NCBI GenBank assembly: GCA_024277285.1
Contig: JAJRVM010000093.1
Location: forward strand, 1-24,038
Source: Planctomycetota bacterium
GTDB lineage: Bacteria > Planctomycetota > Planctomycetia > Pirellulales > Pirellulaceae
Reading direction: 5' to 3'
Length of the DNA: 24,038 nt
In this document: positions 14,819-23,860 of the stretch, in pieces
Numbering within the stretch: position 1 is the stretch's first letter
How the letters are laid out: each line of letters opens with the position of its first letter
The notes under the pieces: generated by a model
Databases searched by the model: none
What the model saw: the letters and a program-made list of their open reading frames with translations, nothing else
What the model was told of the DNA's origin: nothing
Made by a program: the position numbers and the translations under genes

Positions 14819-16307
14819 CGGCTTCGTTTCGCGCTATCGGAGTCCAGACTGCAAACGTCGTTCCCCGTTGGGTTGATGATTCCAATACCAGCCGTCCTCC
14901 GTGTCTCGCCATGATTTGAGCGGCGATACAAAGGCCAAGTCCCGTGCCGTCATCTTTCGTCGTGTAGAACGGTTCAAAGACGCGTTCACGAACGTCTTGT
15001 GGCATGCCGCAACCAGTATCATGAACGCGCACGACTACCATCGGACGATCGTCAGACACGCAATCCATTTCAATCGCAATCCGAATCTCACCACCTTCGT
15101 TGGTCGCTTCGACGGCATTATCAAGCACGTTGATGAGCACTTGCTTGAATTGATCGGAATCGGCCGTTACCGGCGCCAAGTGGCTAGCGTCGGCGCGGAC
15201 CAACCGCAGTTTCTTATCTTCAATCCGATGGCGGAACAGCTCCAATGTCCTATCGACAATCGCTGCCACTGACTGCTCCCCTAACTCCAGCGCCGGCGGC
15301 CGCGAAAACTCAAGGAAGTTTCGAACGATCTTCTCGAGTCGCGTGATCTCGGCGGAGACAATATCAAATTTCCGATCTAGTTCGGGAGCTTCCCCGATCG
15401 TTTTACGGATAGAGAACAACCACATCTTGACCGCAGTCAGTGGGTTGCGTATTTCATGCGCCACTCCGGCCGCCAGCTTGCCGACCACAGCCAGTTTCTC
15501 GGCATTGACCAAACGTCTGCGATTCTCCTCGAGAGCCGATCGAGCATCTGATACGTCGCACATCAGCGAACGCAAGTATTCTCCAACGGCGGGTAATTCG
15601 TCATCGGGTGAGTCCACGGCGCAAGGCGACGTCTGACGAGTGAAGCTACGGGCTTCCGCAACCATTTGCCGCAACGGTATTCGAACTTCGTGGAAGAACA
15701 GCCAGCCAAGAGCTGCACCAACTCCGATGGTCATCGCTGTGAATCCGCCGACGATCCAAGTGGCACGAGTGATGTGGCATTGTGCGCGTTCCGTGGCGGC
15801 GTCAATATAGCGTTTGTTCTCTGCAATGAAGTCCCGCGACAATTGATCGACCTGCATGGAAAGGTGACGTACTTCATTAAGGAAGAGCGCAATTGCGTTG
15901 TCTCGATCACCACGTTGGTAGCGTGAAATCATCTCGTCTCGCTTCTCGTCATATTCGCGATAGGTTCGTTCCAGTTCGCCTAGAATCTTCCTTTCGCCGC
16001 GCGTGTGAGCAGTCGCTCTCGCGCGCTCGAACGCGAGTCGGAAAGAACGCTTCTTTTGCTCCAAATCTCTGAGCCGTTCCGAATTCCCATCGTCCAGGAT
16101 GAACGAGACGACGACGCCCCGTGTTTCGAGCAGCGCAATCTCCAGTTCTTCGGCCGCACGGAGGCTTGGCAGGTTCTCCGTGACGGTATCCTGCATCAAC
16201 CCTCCGATATGCCAAGCCACAATCAAAGCAACGCCGCTGCTGGACATGGCCAAGCCGACCACACCGACGATCGCGATCGAGAATTTCGTTGCCAATGTTG
16301 AATGCAT
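14796..16307 (-). CDS. Membrane sensor histidine kinase
   Basis: A 503-aa kinase. Two membrane segments (about residues 11-33 and 183-205) flank a roughly 150-residue helical extracytoplasmic region that looks like a four-helix-bundle sensor (QDTVTENLPSLRAAEELEIALLETR...). A short HAMP-like linker follows (VRIPLRQMVAEARSF). The H-box GKLAAGVAHEIRNPL holds H284. The catalytic domain has N-box NVLDNAVEA (N393/N397), G1 DTGCGM (430-435), F-box FEPFYTT and G2 GTGLGL. The ATG at 16307 is chosen; a TTG directly before it is an alternative. The signal is unknown. It overlaps the gene of its presumed NtrC-type partner. Confidence 0.95.
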   Translation of the reverse strand: MHSTLATKFSIAIVGVVGLAMSSSGVALIVAWHIGGLMQDTVTENLPSLRAAEELEIALLETRGVVVSFILDDGNSERLRDLEQKKRSFRLAFERARATAHTRGERKILGELERTYREYDEKRDEMISRYQRGDRDNAIALFLNEVRHLSMQVDQLSRDFIAENKRYIDAATERAQCHITRATWIVGGFTAMTIGVGAALGWLFFHEVRIPLRQMVAEARSFTRQTSPCAVDSPDDELPAVGEYLRSLMCDVSDARSALEENRRRLVNAEKLAVVGKLAAGVAHEIRNPLTAVKMWLFSIRKTIGEAPELDRKFDIVSAEITRLEKIVRNFLEFSRPPALELGEQSVAAIVDRTLELFRHRIEDKKLRLVRADASHLAPVTADSDQFKQVLINVLDNAVEATNEGGEIRIAIEMDCVSDDRPMVVVRVHDTGCGMPQDVRERVFEPFYTTKDDGTGLGLCIAAQIMARHGGRLVLESSTQRGTTFAVWTPIARNEADEQNSGS

Positions 16308-16494
16308 CAAGTGCCGCTTTCGATGTGCGTCTACGCCGCCACTCTATTGGGGGCCACTGTGTTAGAGCGTGTGTTGCCATGCATATCCGATGTCAATTCG
16401 CGTGATCGTTCAAACAGGGTGACACCGCACAGCGACGTTAATTGGCGCCAGTCAAACGCGAATGTCACAATCTGAATCAGAGCCGATCGCAGTC

Positions 16495-18282
16495 TCATAC
16501 CTGCATCCCTTCATTTTCCTCGATCGTCGCCAGGAAATGATCATATTCCTGGGATGTACGCGGCGAGTAGTTGAGATTCTTTAGCAGGCCGATTTGCTTT
16601 GTGAAGTAGCTGCGTGCACTCTCTTTGTCATCGAAGTGATAGGCACGCTGCACAAGCCGCTCAATCAGTGAAAATAACTCTTGCTGCCGCTCCAGGGACG
16701 CCGAGACATCAACCGGATCGAAGGCATCTTGTTGCAAGTAGACCATATCCACTAACATCGCTTTTTGATAAACAATGAAATCATCGAGTGTAATACCTTC
16801 CTCGCCAGTGACTTGCATCATCTGAAAGACACTGTTCCCGTGCTCCAGTAATGTCAGTATGGCTTTGACCGATTCGCTCCATCCTGCGCGGACATGTTTG
16901 TCAAAAAAAGGTGCGACTTGGTCTAAGTAACGCGACCAGGACGTCAACGGATCGACAGCCGGATAGAACCGTTTGTAGGCACGTTCATACGACAACCCGA
17001 GAAATGTTTTGACGGTGCCAAGCGTGGATTGTGTCACTGGCTCCTCGAAGTTGCCACCGGCCGGTGAAACTGTGCCGATCATGGTCAGGCTGCCCGTCGC
17101 GCCATCACGGGTACGAATGACTCCAGCGCGCTCGTGAACACTCTTGATAGCCGAATCAAGATAAGCGGGAAAGGCCTCCTCGCCAGGAATCTCCTCTAAC
17201 CGGCCCGACGTTTCCCGCATAGCCTGTGCCCACCGTGATGTCGAGTCGGCCAATAGCAGGACATGGTGTCCCATTTGACGGTAGTACTCGCCCAGCGTGA
17301 TGCCCGTATAAATCGACGCTTCCCTTGCTGGAACGGGCATCGACGACGTATTGCAGATGATAATGGTACGGTCCATCAGCTTTCCTTCGCCGTGAGGGTC
17401 CTGCATCTCGGAGAACTCGACGAGTGTTTCGACGACTTCACCTGCACGTTCGCCGCAGGCCACGACGATGACGATATCGGCCGCCGAATGGCGTGCGATC
17501 AACCCCTGAAGCACCGTCTTGCCAGCGCCGAACGGCCCAGGAATACACGCCGTGCCGCCCAGGGCAATAGGAAAGAATGTGTCAATTAGCCGCGTCGTCG
17601 TGATCAGTGGCTCCGAGGGATAGAGCCGCTCGACCAAACGACGACGCAACATCGCTGCGGATAGAGGTCGTCGCACCGGCCACGTTTGTGCCATGGTGAG
17701 CGAACGCTCGTGTCCGAAGGCATCACGCACTCGGGCCACCGGCTCCTCCACGGTGTAACTGCCGCTCTTGATCCAGGTTAGTTCCAATTCACCTGGCTCA
17801 GCGAAAGGGACCATGATCTTGTGCACAACATGCAGTTCTTGGACCGTACCCAAGACGTCGCCCGCCGTGAGCATTGCACCGACTTGCTGAATTGGCGTGA
17901 AGGCCCAGCGGACTTCGCTGTCCAGCGGTTCAACGTAACGACCACGTCGGAGAAAGAAGCCGTCTTTGGCGGCGAGCGTCTTTAGAGGGTTTTGGAGCCC
18001 GTCATAGATGTTCCCCAACAACCCTGGCCCCAAACTGACCGAAAGCAATTGACGAGTGAATTCGACTCGATCGCCAACTCTTACACCTTGCGTATCTTCA
18101 AAGACCTGCAAGTCAGCGGTACGGCCGTGAATTCGCAAGACTTCGGCTTTCAATTTCTGCTCAGCAACGCAGACGTAGGCGACCTCGTTCTTCATGATAG
18201 AGCCGGTGGGAGCCACAACGCTGACGACGTTGCCAACGACTCCGCTAACGGTGGCTTCATTCGTATAGGTTGACGTATTCAC
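16495..18282 (-). CDS. atpA: V-type ATPase catalytic subunit A
   Basis: A 595-aa catalytic subunit of the V1 head. The P-loop is GPFGAGKT (249-256) and the catalytic glutamate is E278 in CGERAGEV. The A-type non-homologous region precedes it (about 115-190, with ELTWIKSG), and the SRWAQAMRE and PAYLDSAI blocks follow. The start is GTG at 18282, supported by GGAG seven bases upstream. The gene overlaps the end of the DUF2764 gene by 26 bp, so it is translationally coupled. It is the last gene of the operon, whereas in chlamydia-like loci A lies in the middle, before B. It hydrolyses ATP or makes it, coupled to ion movement through the I/K membrane part. Confidence 0.97.
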   Translation of the reverse strand: MNTSTYTNEATVSGVVGNVVSVVAPTGSIMKNEVAYVCVAEQKLKAEVLRIHGRTADLQVFEDTQGVRVGDRVEFTRQLLSVSLGPGLLGNIYDGLQNPLKTLAAKDGFFLRRGRYVEPLDSEVRWAFTPIQQVGAMLTAGDVLGTVQELHVVHKIMVPFAEPGELELTWIKSGSYTVEEPVARVRDAFGHERSLTMAQTWPVRRPLSAAMLRRRLVERLYPSEPLITTTRLIDTFFPIALGGTACIPGPFGAGKTVLQGLIARHSAADIVIVVACGERAGEVVETLVEFSEMQDPHGEGKLMDRTIIICNTSSMPVPAREASIYTGITLGEYYRQMGHHVLLLADSTSRWAQAMRETSGRLEEIPGEEAFPAYLDSAIKSVHERAGVIRTRDGATGSLTMIGTVSPAGGNFEEPVTQSTLGTVKTFLGLSYERAYKRFYPAVDPLTSWSRYLDQVAPFFDKHVRAGWSESVKAILTLLEHGNSVFQMMQVTGEEGITLDDFIVYQKAMLVDMVYLQQDAFDPVDVSASLERQQELFSLIERLVQRAYHFDDKESARSYFTKQIGLLKNLNYSPRTSQEYDHFLATIEENEGMQV

Positions 18283-18925
18283 TTAACGACTCCATGACAA
18301 GTTGATCAAAGTACTGCCGGCCACGTGTTGCATCTCGACTAACCCAACGGTGGATGATCTCCCAACGTGTCAGATAGAGCAGCACCGCTTCGAAGGAGAA
18401 GAAATAATGCTCGGCTACCCTGTACCAATGGTCCCATGCGAATTCCAATAGCGACCGCTCAATCCGTACACAATCAGTTGTGCCGACTGTTCGCGCCACT
18501 TCGGCGATCCATGGATACTGCCAGTGTAGGCGTAACTCCGGATGCTCCCAGTTGTTTCGGATATGGTCGGTCCATTGCCCCAGCCCGGGCGCCGGTGGCA
18601 AGCCACGGCGGCGCCGCCGCAAACTACTCACAACCGCCTGAATGTCCCTTTGATAAGTCACGATGTGACGAGCCAGACGATTGTTCATACACACTATTAA
18701 ATTGTTGTAGTGCGAGGCCGCATTCTCGTCGGTCAACTCATTCGGTTGCCGGCTCCAACGGAAAAGCTCAAGAAGCTGCTTGACGACCTCGGCATCCTCA
18801 CTTGTTAGCATTTCCAGCCGTTGTTTCAGGTCGAGCAGACTGATCGGAACGTGCTCAACATCGAAATGACGCGGCAAGGCCGGTAGGCTGGCGACAAGCG
18901 TGTAATAGCTGCTGCTGTGGGGCAT
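18257..18925 (-). CDS. DUF2764 family protein of V-ATPase operons
   Basis: A 222-aa protein starting MPHSSSYYTLVASLPALP, the N-terminal signature I know from DUF2764 proteins coded next to bacterial V-ATPases (for example CT309 of Chlamydia). It is mainly helical, with Trp-rich segments (RLHWQYPWIAEV, LEFAWDHWYRVAEHYFFSFEAVLLYLTRWEIIHRW). It sits between subunits E and A, where other V-ATPase operons encode subunit C. Because no subunit C gene is present, it may substitute as the socket or stalk adaptor. That is inference. It lies 12 bp after the E gene and overlaps the A gene. Confidence 0.8.
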   Translation of the reverse strand: MPHSSSYYTLVASLPALPRHFDVEHVPISLLDLKQRLEMLTSEDAEVVKQLLELFRWSRQPNELTDENAASHYNNLIVCMNNRLARHIVTYQRDIQAVVSSLRRRRRGLPPAPGLGQWTDHIRNNWEHPELRLHWQYPWIAEVARTVGTTDCVRIERSLLEFAWDHWYRVAEHYFFSFEAVLLYLTRWEIIHRWVSRDATRGRQYFDQLVMESLSEYVNLYE

Positions 18926-18937
18926 TGTTGCATCTCG

Positions 18938-19606
18938 CTAATCGGAACCGTCCACGATTGCTCGGAAACGCGGCAGCAAGTGCTGCAGAAGAAACTCCGT
19001 GATGGCTTCTTCATTAAAAGAAATCTCGACATCCTCCTCGATCATCTTGACGCGTATGCCGGGAGTGTCATCGTCGGCTACTCCGAACGTGACTCCTTCA
19101 CGCATCATTTGGCTCGATAGCGACAGCACAAAGTGACACAAGCTACCTTCTCGAGCTGCCTGCATTTCACGACGTGCCTCCTCGGGTGGCAACACATTGT
19201 CCGGCAAAAGGAACTCCAGAGTGTGGCTGCTCTCTTTCGGCACCGCGCGGCCGGCGATTTCCAAGATCAACCGTTGCATAAACGGTTCGTCCTGCAGGCA
19301 GTGCGAAGCGAGGCGGCGCACCTGTTTGCCAAACAGATCGGACATTTCTTCCTGCAATGCCAGAAGAGTGTCGCGCGCTGCCAACCGCAAGGCTGCATCG
19401 CCCGCCGCACGAATATTCGCCGCCTCATCGCGGGCCTGTTGGAGCAGTTCGGACGCCTCCTGGCGAGCTTCGGCAAGGATCGTCGTGGCCCGTTGCCGCG
19501 CATCGTCGACGAGTGCGGCGGCCTGGGCGTGGCCTTCCTCAACACCTTTCTCTCGCAGGCGATCTATCAGCTCTTGCACGCCCGAGGATCGTTCTGTTGC
19601 GGTCAT
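18938..19606 (-). CDS. atpE: V-type ATPase peripheral stalk subunit E
   Basis: A 222-aa protein with the expected layout: a long charged N-terminal coiled coil (about 1-110, rich in Ala/Glu/Arg, LVDDARQRATTILAEARQEASELLQQARDEA) and a C-terminal globular domain ending FNEEAITEFLLQHLLPRFRAIVDG. The longer upstream frame is rejected. The ATG at 19606 begins MTATERSSGVQEL, has AAAGGA upstream and lies 25 bp after the K gene. Subunit E normally pairs with G/H. No separate G/H gene is seen, so the second stalk strand is missing from this operon or encoded elsewhere. Confidence 0.85.
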   Translation of the reverse strand: MTATERSSGVQELIDRLREKGVEEGHAQAAALVDDARQRATTILAEARQEASELLQQARDEAANIRAAGDAALRLAARDTLLALQEEMSDLFGKQVRRLASHCLQDEPFMQRLILEIAGRAVPKESSHTLEFLLPDNVLPPEEARREMQAAREGSLCHFVLSLSSQMMREGVTFGVADDDTPGIRVKMIEEDVEISFNEEAITEFLLQHLLPRFRAIVDGSD

Positions 19607-19631
19607 TCTGTCGCGGTCCTTTCTTGATACC

Positions 19632-20087
19632 CTAAGCCGCACCGGGAATGCCGGCGCTGACGACCAACGCGAAGACAAAGGCGAACACGGCGAAACCTTC
19701 GACGATCGCTGCCGGAGCGATTGATAGGCCAAACACTTCCGGTTTGGTCTTGCTGACATTGATCGCTGAGGCACAACAAGCTCCTTGCATCATTGCGCTC
19801 ATCATCAGGGCGACGCCCGACAGGAGGCCAATGGCCAAGAGGCCGGGTGCGGATTCGACCGAAACGCCACGTGTGTTCAAGGTGAACATAACGACGATGC
19901 CGTATATCGTCTGCGAAGAGGGCAACGCCGAGACACCGACGAAGCGTCCGTAACCACTTTCGATTTCGAGCATTGCCCCGCATGCGGCCTGTCCGGCGCG
20001 GGAACAGCCGAGGATGCTGCCGATGGCTCCCAATGCCACCGGAGCATAGAGGCCAGCCCACCCCAAAGAGAGAATTAAGGGTTCCAT
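19632..20087 (-). CDS. atpK: V-type ATPase proteolipid subunit K
   Basis: A 151-aa hydrophobic protein with four membrane helices (two c-like hairpins), the rotor ring of the Vo part. The ion-binding glutamate is E130 in PAAIVEGFAVFAF. Aligned to E. hirae NtpK, L55, S58, Q59, Q101 and E130 fall on the Na+ ligands L61, T64, Q65, Q110 and E139, and Y62 falls on Y68. A sodium-binding ring is therefore predicted. The first hairpin lacks a carboxylate (ALPSSQTIYG), as in V-type rings. Its ATG overlaps the stop of the I gene by one base. Confidence 0.93.
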   Translation of the reverse strand: MEPLILSLGWAGLYAPVALGAIGSILGCSRAGQAACGAMLEIESGYGRFVGVSALPSSQTIYGIVVMFTLNTRGVSVESAPGLLAIGLLSGVALMMSAMMQGACCASAINVSKTKPEVFGLSIAPAAIVEGFAVFAFVFALVVSAGIPGAA

Positions 20088-21883
20088 TATTGCGTCGCTT
20101 TCTTACTAAATGCCTCAAAAGCGTAACCTTCTTCGGGAAGGCTCCAGTTAAAAAACTCAATGCAATTCAATCGCAATCCGTGTACAACACCGCCGATTAC
20201 GGCTAGTACAAAATTCAGCCCGTGCCCCACTACAAGAATCAGAATTGCCAGCAACACACCGATGCCACGGGACTTGGCGGTGGTGCCCGCGATCTCGTTA
20301 AAAGTCGCGGCCAACTGTGAACTAGCCAGCCCCAAAGCAAACAATCGCAGATAGCTAAGCACATCGCCAAACGCCTTCGAGATACCGGTCAGTTGCATGG
20401 CCCCGTCGAGCAGGCGCATGCCCCAGGCCCTTATACCGACGGAAAAAGGACGGTCGCTGCTGAAGAACAAGACGGCGCCCCCCCCGCCCCCCAGCAGAAT
20501 CAAGCCCATCGGGCCGGTCATTTCTGACGAAGTGCCGCCGACGAGGTTCAGTCCAGCGATCAGGCCTCCCAAAATGATCGCCACCCAGCCCAATGGGGCC
20601 AGTAATCGAAAGGAACGTCGGTAACGCCACGCGGTGACAAGGTTGGCCACAATCAGGTGAATCACCCCCACGATAATCGAAACACGCATCATGCCACCCT
20701 GATCTTTGACATCGAACACCGTCAGCGAGGCGAGCGCCGAGCCTGCGGGTGGAGTTACGCCGAAGTAACTCCCTACCATGACGCCCCAGATTAACGACGC
20801 GACGACCAACGCCAAGAAGAGATTCCGCATGCGGATCGCGCTGCGATTGTTCCCCAGTTTGCGCCACATCACGGCGAGTATTCCACCCAGCACCAGTGCG
20901 TAACCGGCATCGGAGAAAATCATGGCAAAGAAGATAGCGAAAGAAAAGAATACGACCAACGAAGGGTCCCATGTGCGGTATGCGGGTGTCATGTAAAACG
21001 TCACGGTACTCTCACCGCCGGCCAGCACTTCCGGATTTTCCAGTAACGTGGGGGGAGATTCGTCCGGGAGTGGCTCGTCGGTCGTAATTGCAAGTCCATG
21101 TTCGTGTGCAAATCTCTCAAAACGAACGATCGTGCGACGAGGTGCCCACGCTTGTACGGCGAAAAGCTCTGTGTCGTCCCAGGTCTGTGACGCAGCATGT
21201 TGCCGGGATGCTTGATCATCCGCTTCCGCCATCTTCTGGGCCATGAGCGAAGCCCAACGCGCTAACTCGGCGCGACGTTGATGAAGTTGCCGTAACTCCA
21301 GTTCTATCTCTCTCTGTCGACGTATGAGCTGGGACAAGGGACGCGGGTCCAGGCTCTCCGCTTCCACGGGCATTTCTGGTGGTTCGTCCTTTTGAACGAC
21401 TACCACATAGTCGAAGCGATCATCATGCGTGACCACTTGCCACACCAAATCCGAGCTCTGGACCTTCTCCATTTGCTGGCGCGGCACCACGTAGAACCAA
21501 AACCGCAGTGAGTTGTTCCGTTCCACCAAGGGTATGTGAAACTCTCCCCACGGCCGCGTCGCGCCGATCGCCGTGGTCAGATAATCGCGCTCGTCGGTCA
21601 ACGCTTGACTTCGCTGCTGAATCAGCAACGCCTCACGCTCGACGCTGGCAAAATCAAATTCGGCTGAATTCGTCGCTTGCTGCGACTCAGTTGGACAGGT
21701 TTGCAAATACCGCAAAGCCTGGCAGGTTTCCCGTGCACAACCTCGGCCGGGTTTGCCTTTACTCTTTCCTGGCGTCAGACTGATCAAATGTGCACACCCG
21801 AGGCGTTGCAAGCCCTCAAGAACGGCCTCTTTCTGGTCGAGGGTTCCGTGCAGCGTAAATATGTTAAGGGGGACAATTGCCAT
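20087..21883 (-). CDS. atpI: V-type ATPase membrane subunit I (a-type stator)
   Basis: A 598-aa subunit. Residues 1 to about 310 are the cytoplasmic part with coiled-coil stretches (LIRRQREIELELRQLHQRRAELARW). From about residue 325, seven or so membrane helices follow (SLVVFFSFAIFFAMIFSDAGYALVLGG, with the conserved SDAGY). Near the C-terminus is GGVVHGLRLNCIEFFNW, with R571 as a candidate for the conserved arginine that faces the rotor carboxylates. It forms the ion half-channels beside the K ring. The stop of D and the start of I overlap (TAATG), as do the stop of I and the start of K. Confidence 0.95.
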   Translation of the reverse strand: MAIVPLNIFTLHGTLDQKEAVLEGLQRLGCAHLISLTPGKSKGKPGRGCARETCQALRYLQTCPTESQQATNSAEFDFASVEREALLIQQRSQALTDERDYLTTAIGATRPWGEFHIPLVERNNSLRFWFYVVPRQQMEKVQSSDLVWQVVTHDDRFDYVVVVQKDEPPEMPVEAESLDPRPLSQLIRRQREIELELRQLHQRRAELARWASLMAQKMAEADDQASRQHAASQTWDDTELFAVQAWAPRRTIVRFERFAHEHGLAITTDEPLPDESPPTLLENPEVLAGGESTVTFYMTPAYRTWDPSLVVFFSFAIFFAMIFSDAGYALVLGGILAVMWRKLGNNRSAIRMRNLFLALVVASLIWGVMVGSYFGVTPPAGSALASLTVFDVKDQGGMMRVSIIVGVIHLIVANLVTAWRYRRSFRLLAPLGWVAIILGGLIAGLNLVGGTSSEMTGPMGLILLGGGGGAVLFFSSDRPFSVGIRAWGMRLLDGAMQLTGISKAFGDVLSYLRLFALGLASSQLAATFNEIAGTTAKSRGIGVLLAILILVVGHGLNFVLAVIGGVVHGLRLNCIEFFNWSLPEEGYAFEAFSKKATQ

Positions 21884-22500
21884 TAGCGGTGCTCCAGCTG
21901 CCTTACCTTCCGTTGACGTTTAGCTTTTACCAGCTTCGAGCGAACCACCCCCGCACGCTCCGCGTCACCCAGGTAGATGCGGATGCGATGGATGTTCTTC
22001 TGAGCGGTTGGAATCAACACTTTTTCAAATAGATTGACTCGCTGCGTAATTCGACGCACCGCGTCGTCCAAACGCGAAGTCCGCTCTCGGTCAACTTGCG
22101 CGCGAACCTGAAGCGTGACCATTTTCTGCAGATACTCCACCAACGTATCGATCCAAAAGGGAGTCGCCAACGTGGAATAATCTTCCACCACGCATTCCAA
22201 GTCACGCAGAACCGGAAGCCGGACACCGACAATGTTCTCCTCGTCGATCACCACGGTTCGGATTTTCACGTAGTTGGCAAAGTCCATCGTTGTCGCGCCT
22301 AAGAGCGACTGTAATCCCGTTAGCGATGACTCAAGTTCATCGATGTGCTGGCGCGTGGCAGCCAACGTTCGTTGCGCTTGTTTGAACTCAACCATCAACT
22401 GTTTACGCTTGAGGTCCAATGATGGCAGGAAACGCTGAAACGTCTTCAACCGATCACGCTCGTTCTTCAACGAACTCTTGTTAAGCGACAGAGTCTCCAT
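21883..22500 (-). CDS. atpD: V-type ATPase central stalk subunit D
   Basis: A 205-aa rotor shaft protein with the family N-terminus METLSLNKSSLKNERDRLKTFQRFLPSLDLKRKQL and C-terminal helix RRITQRVNLFEKVLIPTAQKNIHRIRIYLGDAERAGVVRSKLVKAKR. The long N- and C-terminal helices pair to form the antiparallel coiled coil in the A3B3 head. The gene lies 7 bp after B, and GGGTGA, overlapping the B stop, may serve as its ribosome binding site. It overlaps I by one base. Confidence 0.95.
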   Translation of the reverse strand: METLSLNKSSLKNERDRLKTFQRFLPSLDLKRKQLMVEFKQAQRTLAATRQHIDELESSLTGLQSLLGATTMDFANYVKIRTVVIDEENIVGVRLPVLRDLECVVEDYSTLATPFWIDTLVEYLQKMVTLQVRAQVDRERTSRLDDAVRRITQRVNLFEKVLIPTAQKNIHRIRIYLGDAERAGVVRSKLVKAKRQRKVRQLEHR

Positions 22501-22507
22501 TACCTGG

Positions 22508-23860
22508 TCACCCGGTATTCTGTAGTGTGTTGGCCGGCGCCGGCGTCGGATAGTATTTGTCCACCAACTCCTGCTTCATCAACAGTTCCTCTGGCTCGAA
22601 ACATTCGGCCAGCGTCTCCCAGCAGAGGTTCAGGGCTTCGTCCAAAGCCATCGACACCTCCAGATTCATGAACCGATCGTAGAACAGCTGGCCGAATTTC
22701 GCCGCCTTGTGGTCAAAGGAGGACAACTCGAATGCCATCGCCTTCTTCTGCTCTGCTTCCTTGGCCGCCGAGTAGAATCGGATCATCGTGTTCATGATTT
22801 GGGCGTGATCCTCACGCGTCACCTTGCCGATTACCTGTTGCTTCAGACGTGACAACGATCCGAACGGGTCAATCGTACCGTTGTGAAGGTAGAACTGACC
22901 TTCGGTAATGTAACCCGTGTTGTCTGGCACCGGATGCGTGACATCGTCTCCAGGCATGGTAGTCACGGCTAGAATCGTCACCGATCCGGCGCCCTTGTAA
23001 TCACACGCGCGCTCGTAACGTTGGGCCAGTTGGCTGTATAGATCGCCAACATAGCCGCGATTCGCCGGCACGCGTTCAAGGGTGATCCCGATTTCTTTCA
23101 ACGCGTCGGCGTAAGCCGTCATATCGGTTAGTAATACTAACACCCGTTTTGATTGCTCGACGGCGAATCGCTCGGCTACCTTCAACGCCATGTCCGGAAT
23201 CAACAACCGTTCAACGAGCGGGTCGGACGCCTGATTCACAAACATCACGACTCGTGAAAAGACACCCTCCTCTTCAAACCTCGTGCGGAACAAATGGTAG
23301 TCGTCGAAGATTAGCCCCATACCGCCAAAGACGATAATGTCAGCGTCAGCCTGGATTCCGATGCGCGCCAAGAGCGGGTTGTATGGCTCTCCTGCAATCG
23401 AGAAAATTGGTAACTTTTGACTCTCGACCAAACAGTTGAACAGGTCAATCATCGGGATCTTCGTATGGATCATGTGCTTCGGCAAAACACGCATCGTCGG
23501 ATTAACGGCCGGGCCGCCGATGTCGATGTGGGGGTCGCCCGATAGCGACGGACCTCCGTCCAAAGGCTCGCCAGAACCGCCAAAAATGCGGCCCAGGATA
23601 TTCGATGAGTGCGCTACCTGCGTCGGGTGGTCAAAGAGACGGACTTTGGCATCCGTGGAGATGCCTCTTCCTCCCGCGAACACCTGCAATGAAACCTCGT
23701 CACCGTCAAGTTGGATCACTTGGGCTAACGATTGCTCGCCGTCACGGCTCTCTACCATCGCCAAGTCGCCAAAACCGGCGCCCTTGGCACGCACCTTGAG
23801 AATGTCGCCCACAATAGCCAGTACTCGTGTGTGTCGAACCAATGCACCGAACATATTCAT
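22508..23860 (-). CDS. atpB: V-type ATPase regulatory subunit B
   Basis: A 450-aa non-catalytic subunit that alternates with A in the V1 head. It lacks a P-loop, as expected, and has PMIDLFNCLVESQKLPIFSIAGEPYNPLLARI, VVMFVNQASDPLVERLLIPDMALKVAERFA, VLLTDMTAYADALKEI and AVTTMPGDDVTHPVPDNTGYITEGQFYL. It ends close to the family's KYYP. The ATG at 23860 is used; M3 at 23854 has the same ribosome-site support (GGGGAA). It is the first gene of the operon in this window, with no V-ATPase gene in the 178 bp before it. Confidence 0.96.
   Translation of the reverse strand: MNMFGALVRHTRVLAIVGDILKVRAKGAGFGDLAMVESRDGEQSLAQVIQLDGDEVSLQVFAGGRGISTDAKVRLFDHPTQVAHSSNILGRIFGGSGEPLDGGPSLSGDPHIDIGGPAVNPTMRVLPKHMIHTKIPMIDLFNCLVESQKLPIFSIAGEPYNPLLARIGIQADADIIVFGGMGLIFDDYHLFRTRFEEEGVFSRVVMFVNQASDPLVERLLIPDMALKVAERFAVEQSKRVLVLLTDMTAYADALKEIGITLERVPANRGYVGDLYSQLAQRYERACDYKGAGSVTILAVTTMPGDDVTHPVPDNTGYITEGQFYLHNGTIDPFGSLSRLKQQVIGKVTREDHAQIMNTMIRFYSAAKEAEQKKAMAFELSSFDHKAAKFGQLFYDRFMNLEVSMALDEALNLCWETLAECFEPEELLMKQELVDKYYPTPAPANTLQNTG

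Noticed and set aside
12771..16482. Shared word TCTGAATCAGAG at the ends of the receiver and atpA genes
   Set aside because: One copy overlaps a stop codon; a 12-base match at two sites with no structure around it may be chance.
16308..16494. Possible sigma54 motif upstream of the kinase (TGGCGG..ACGCA)
   Set aside because: Only the -24 half fits; the -12 half lacks TTGC, so it was not called.
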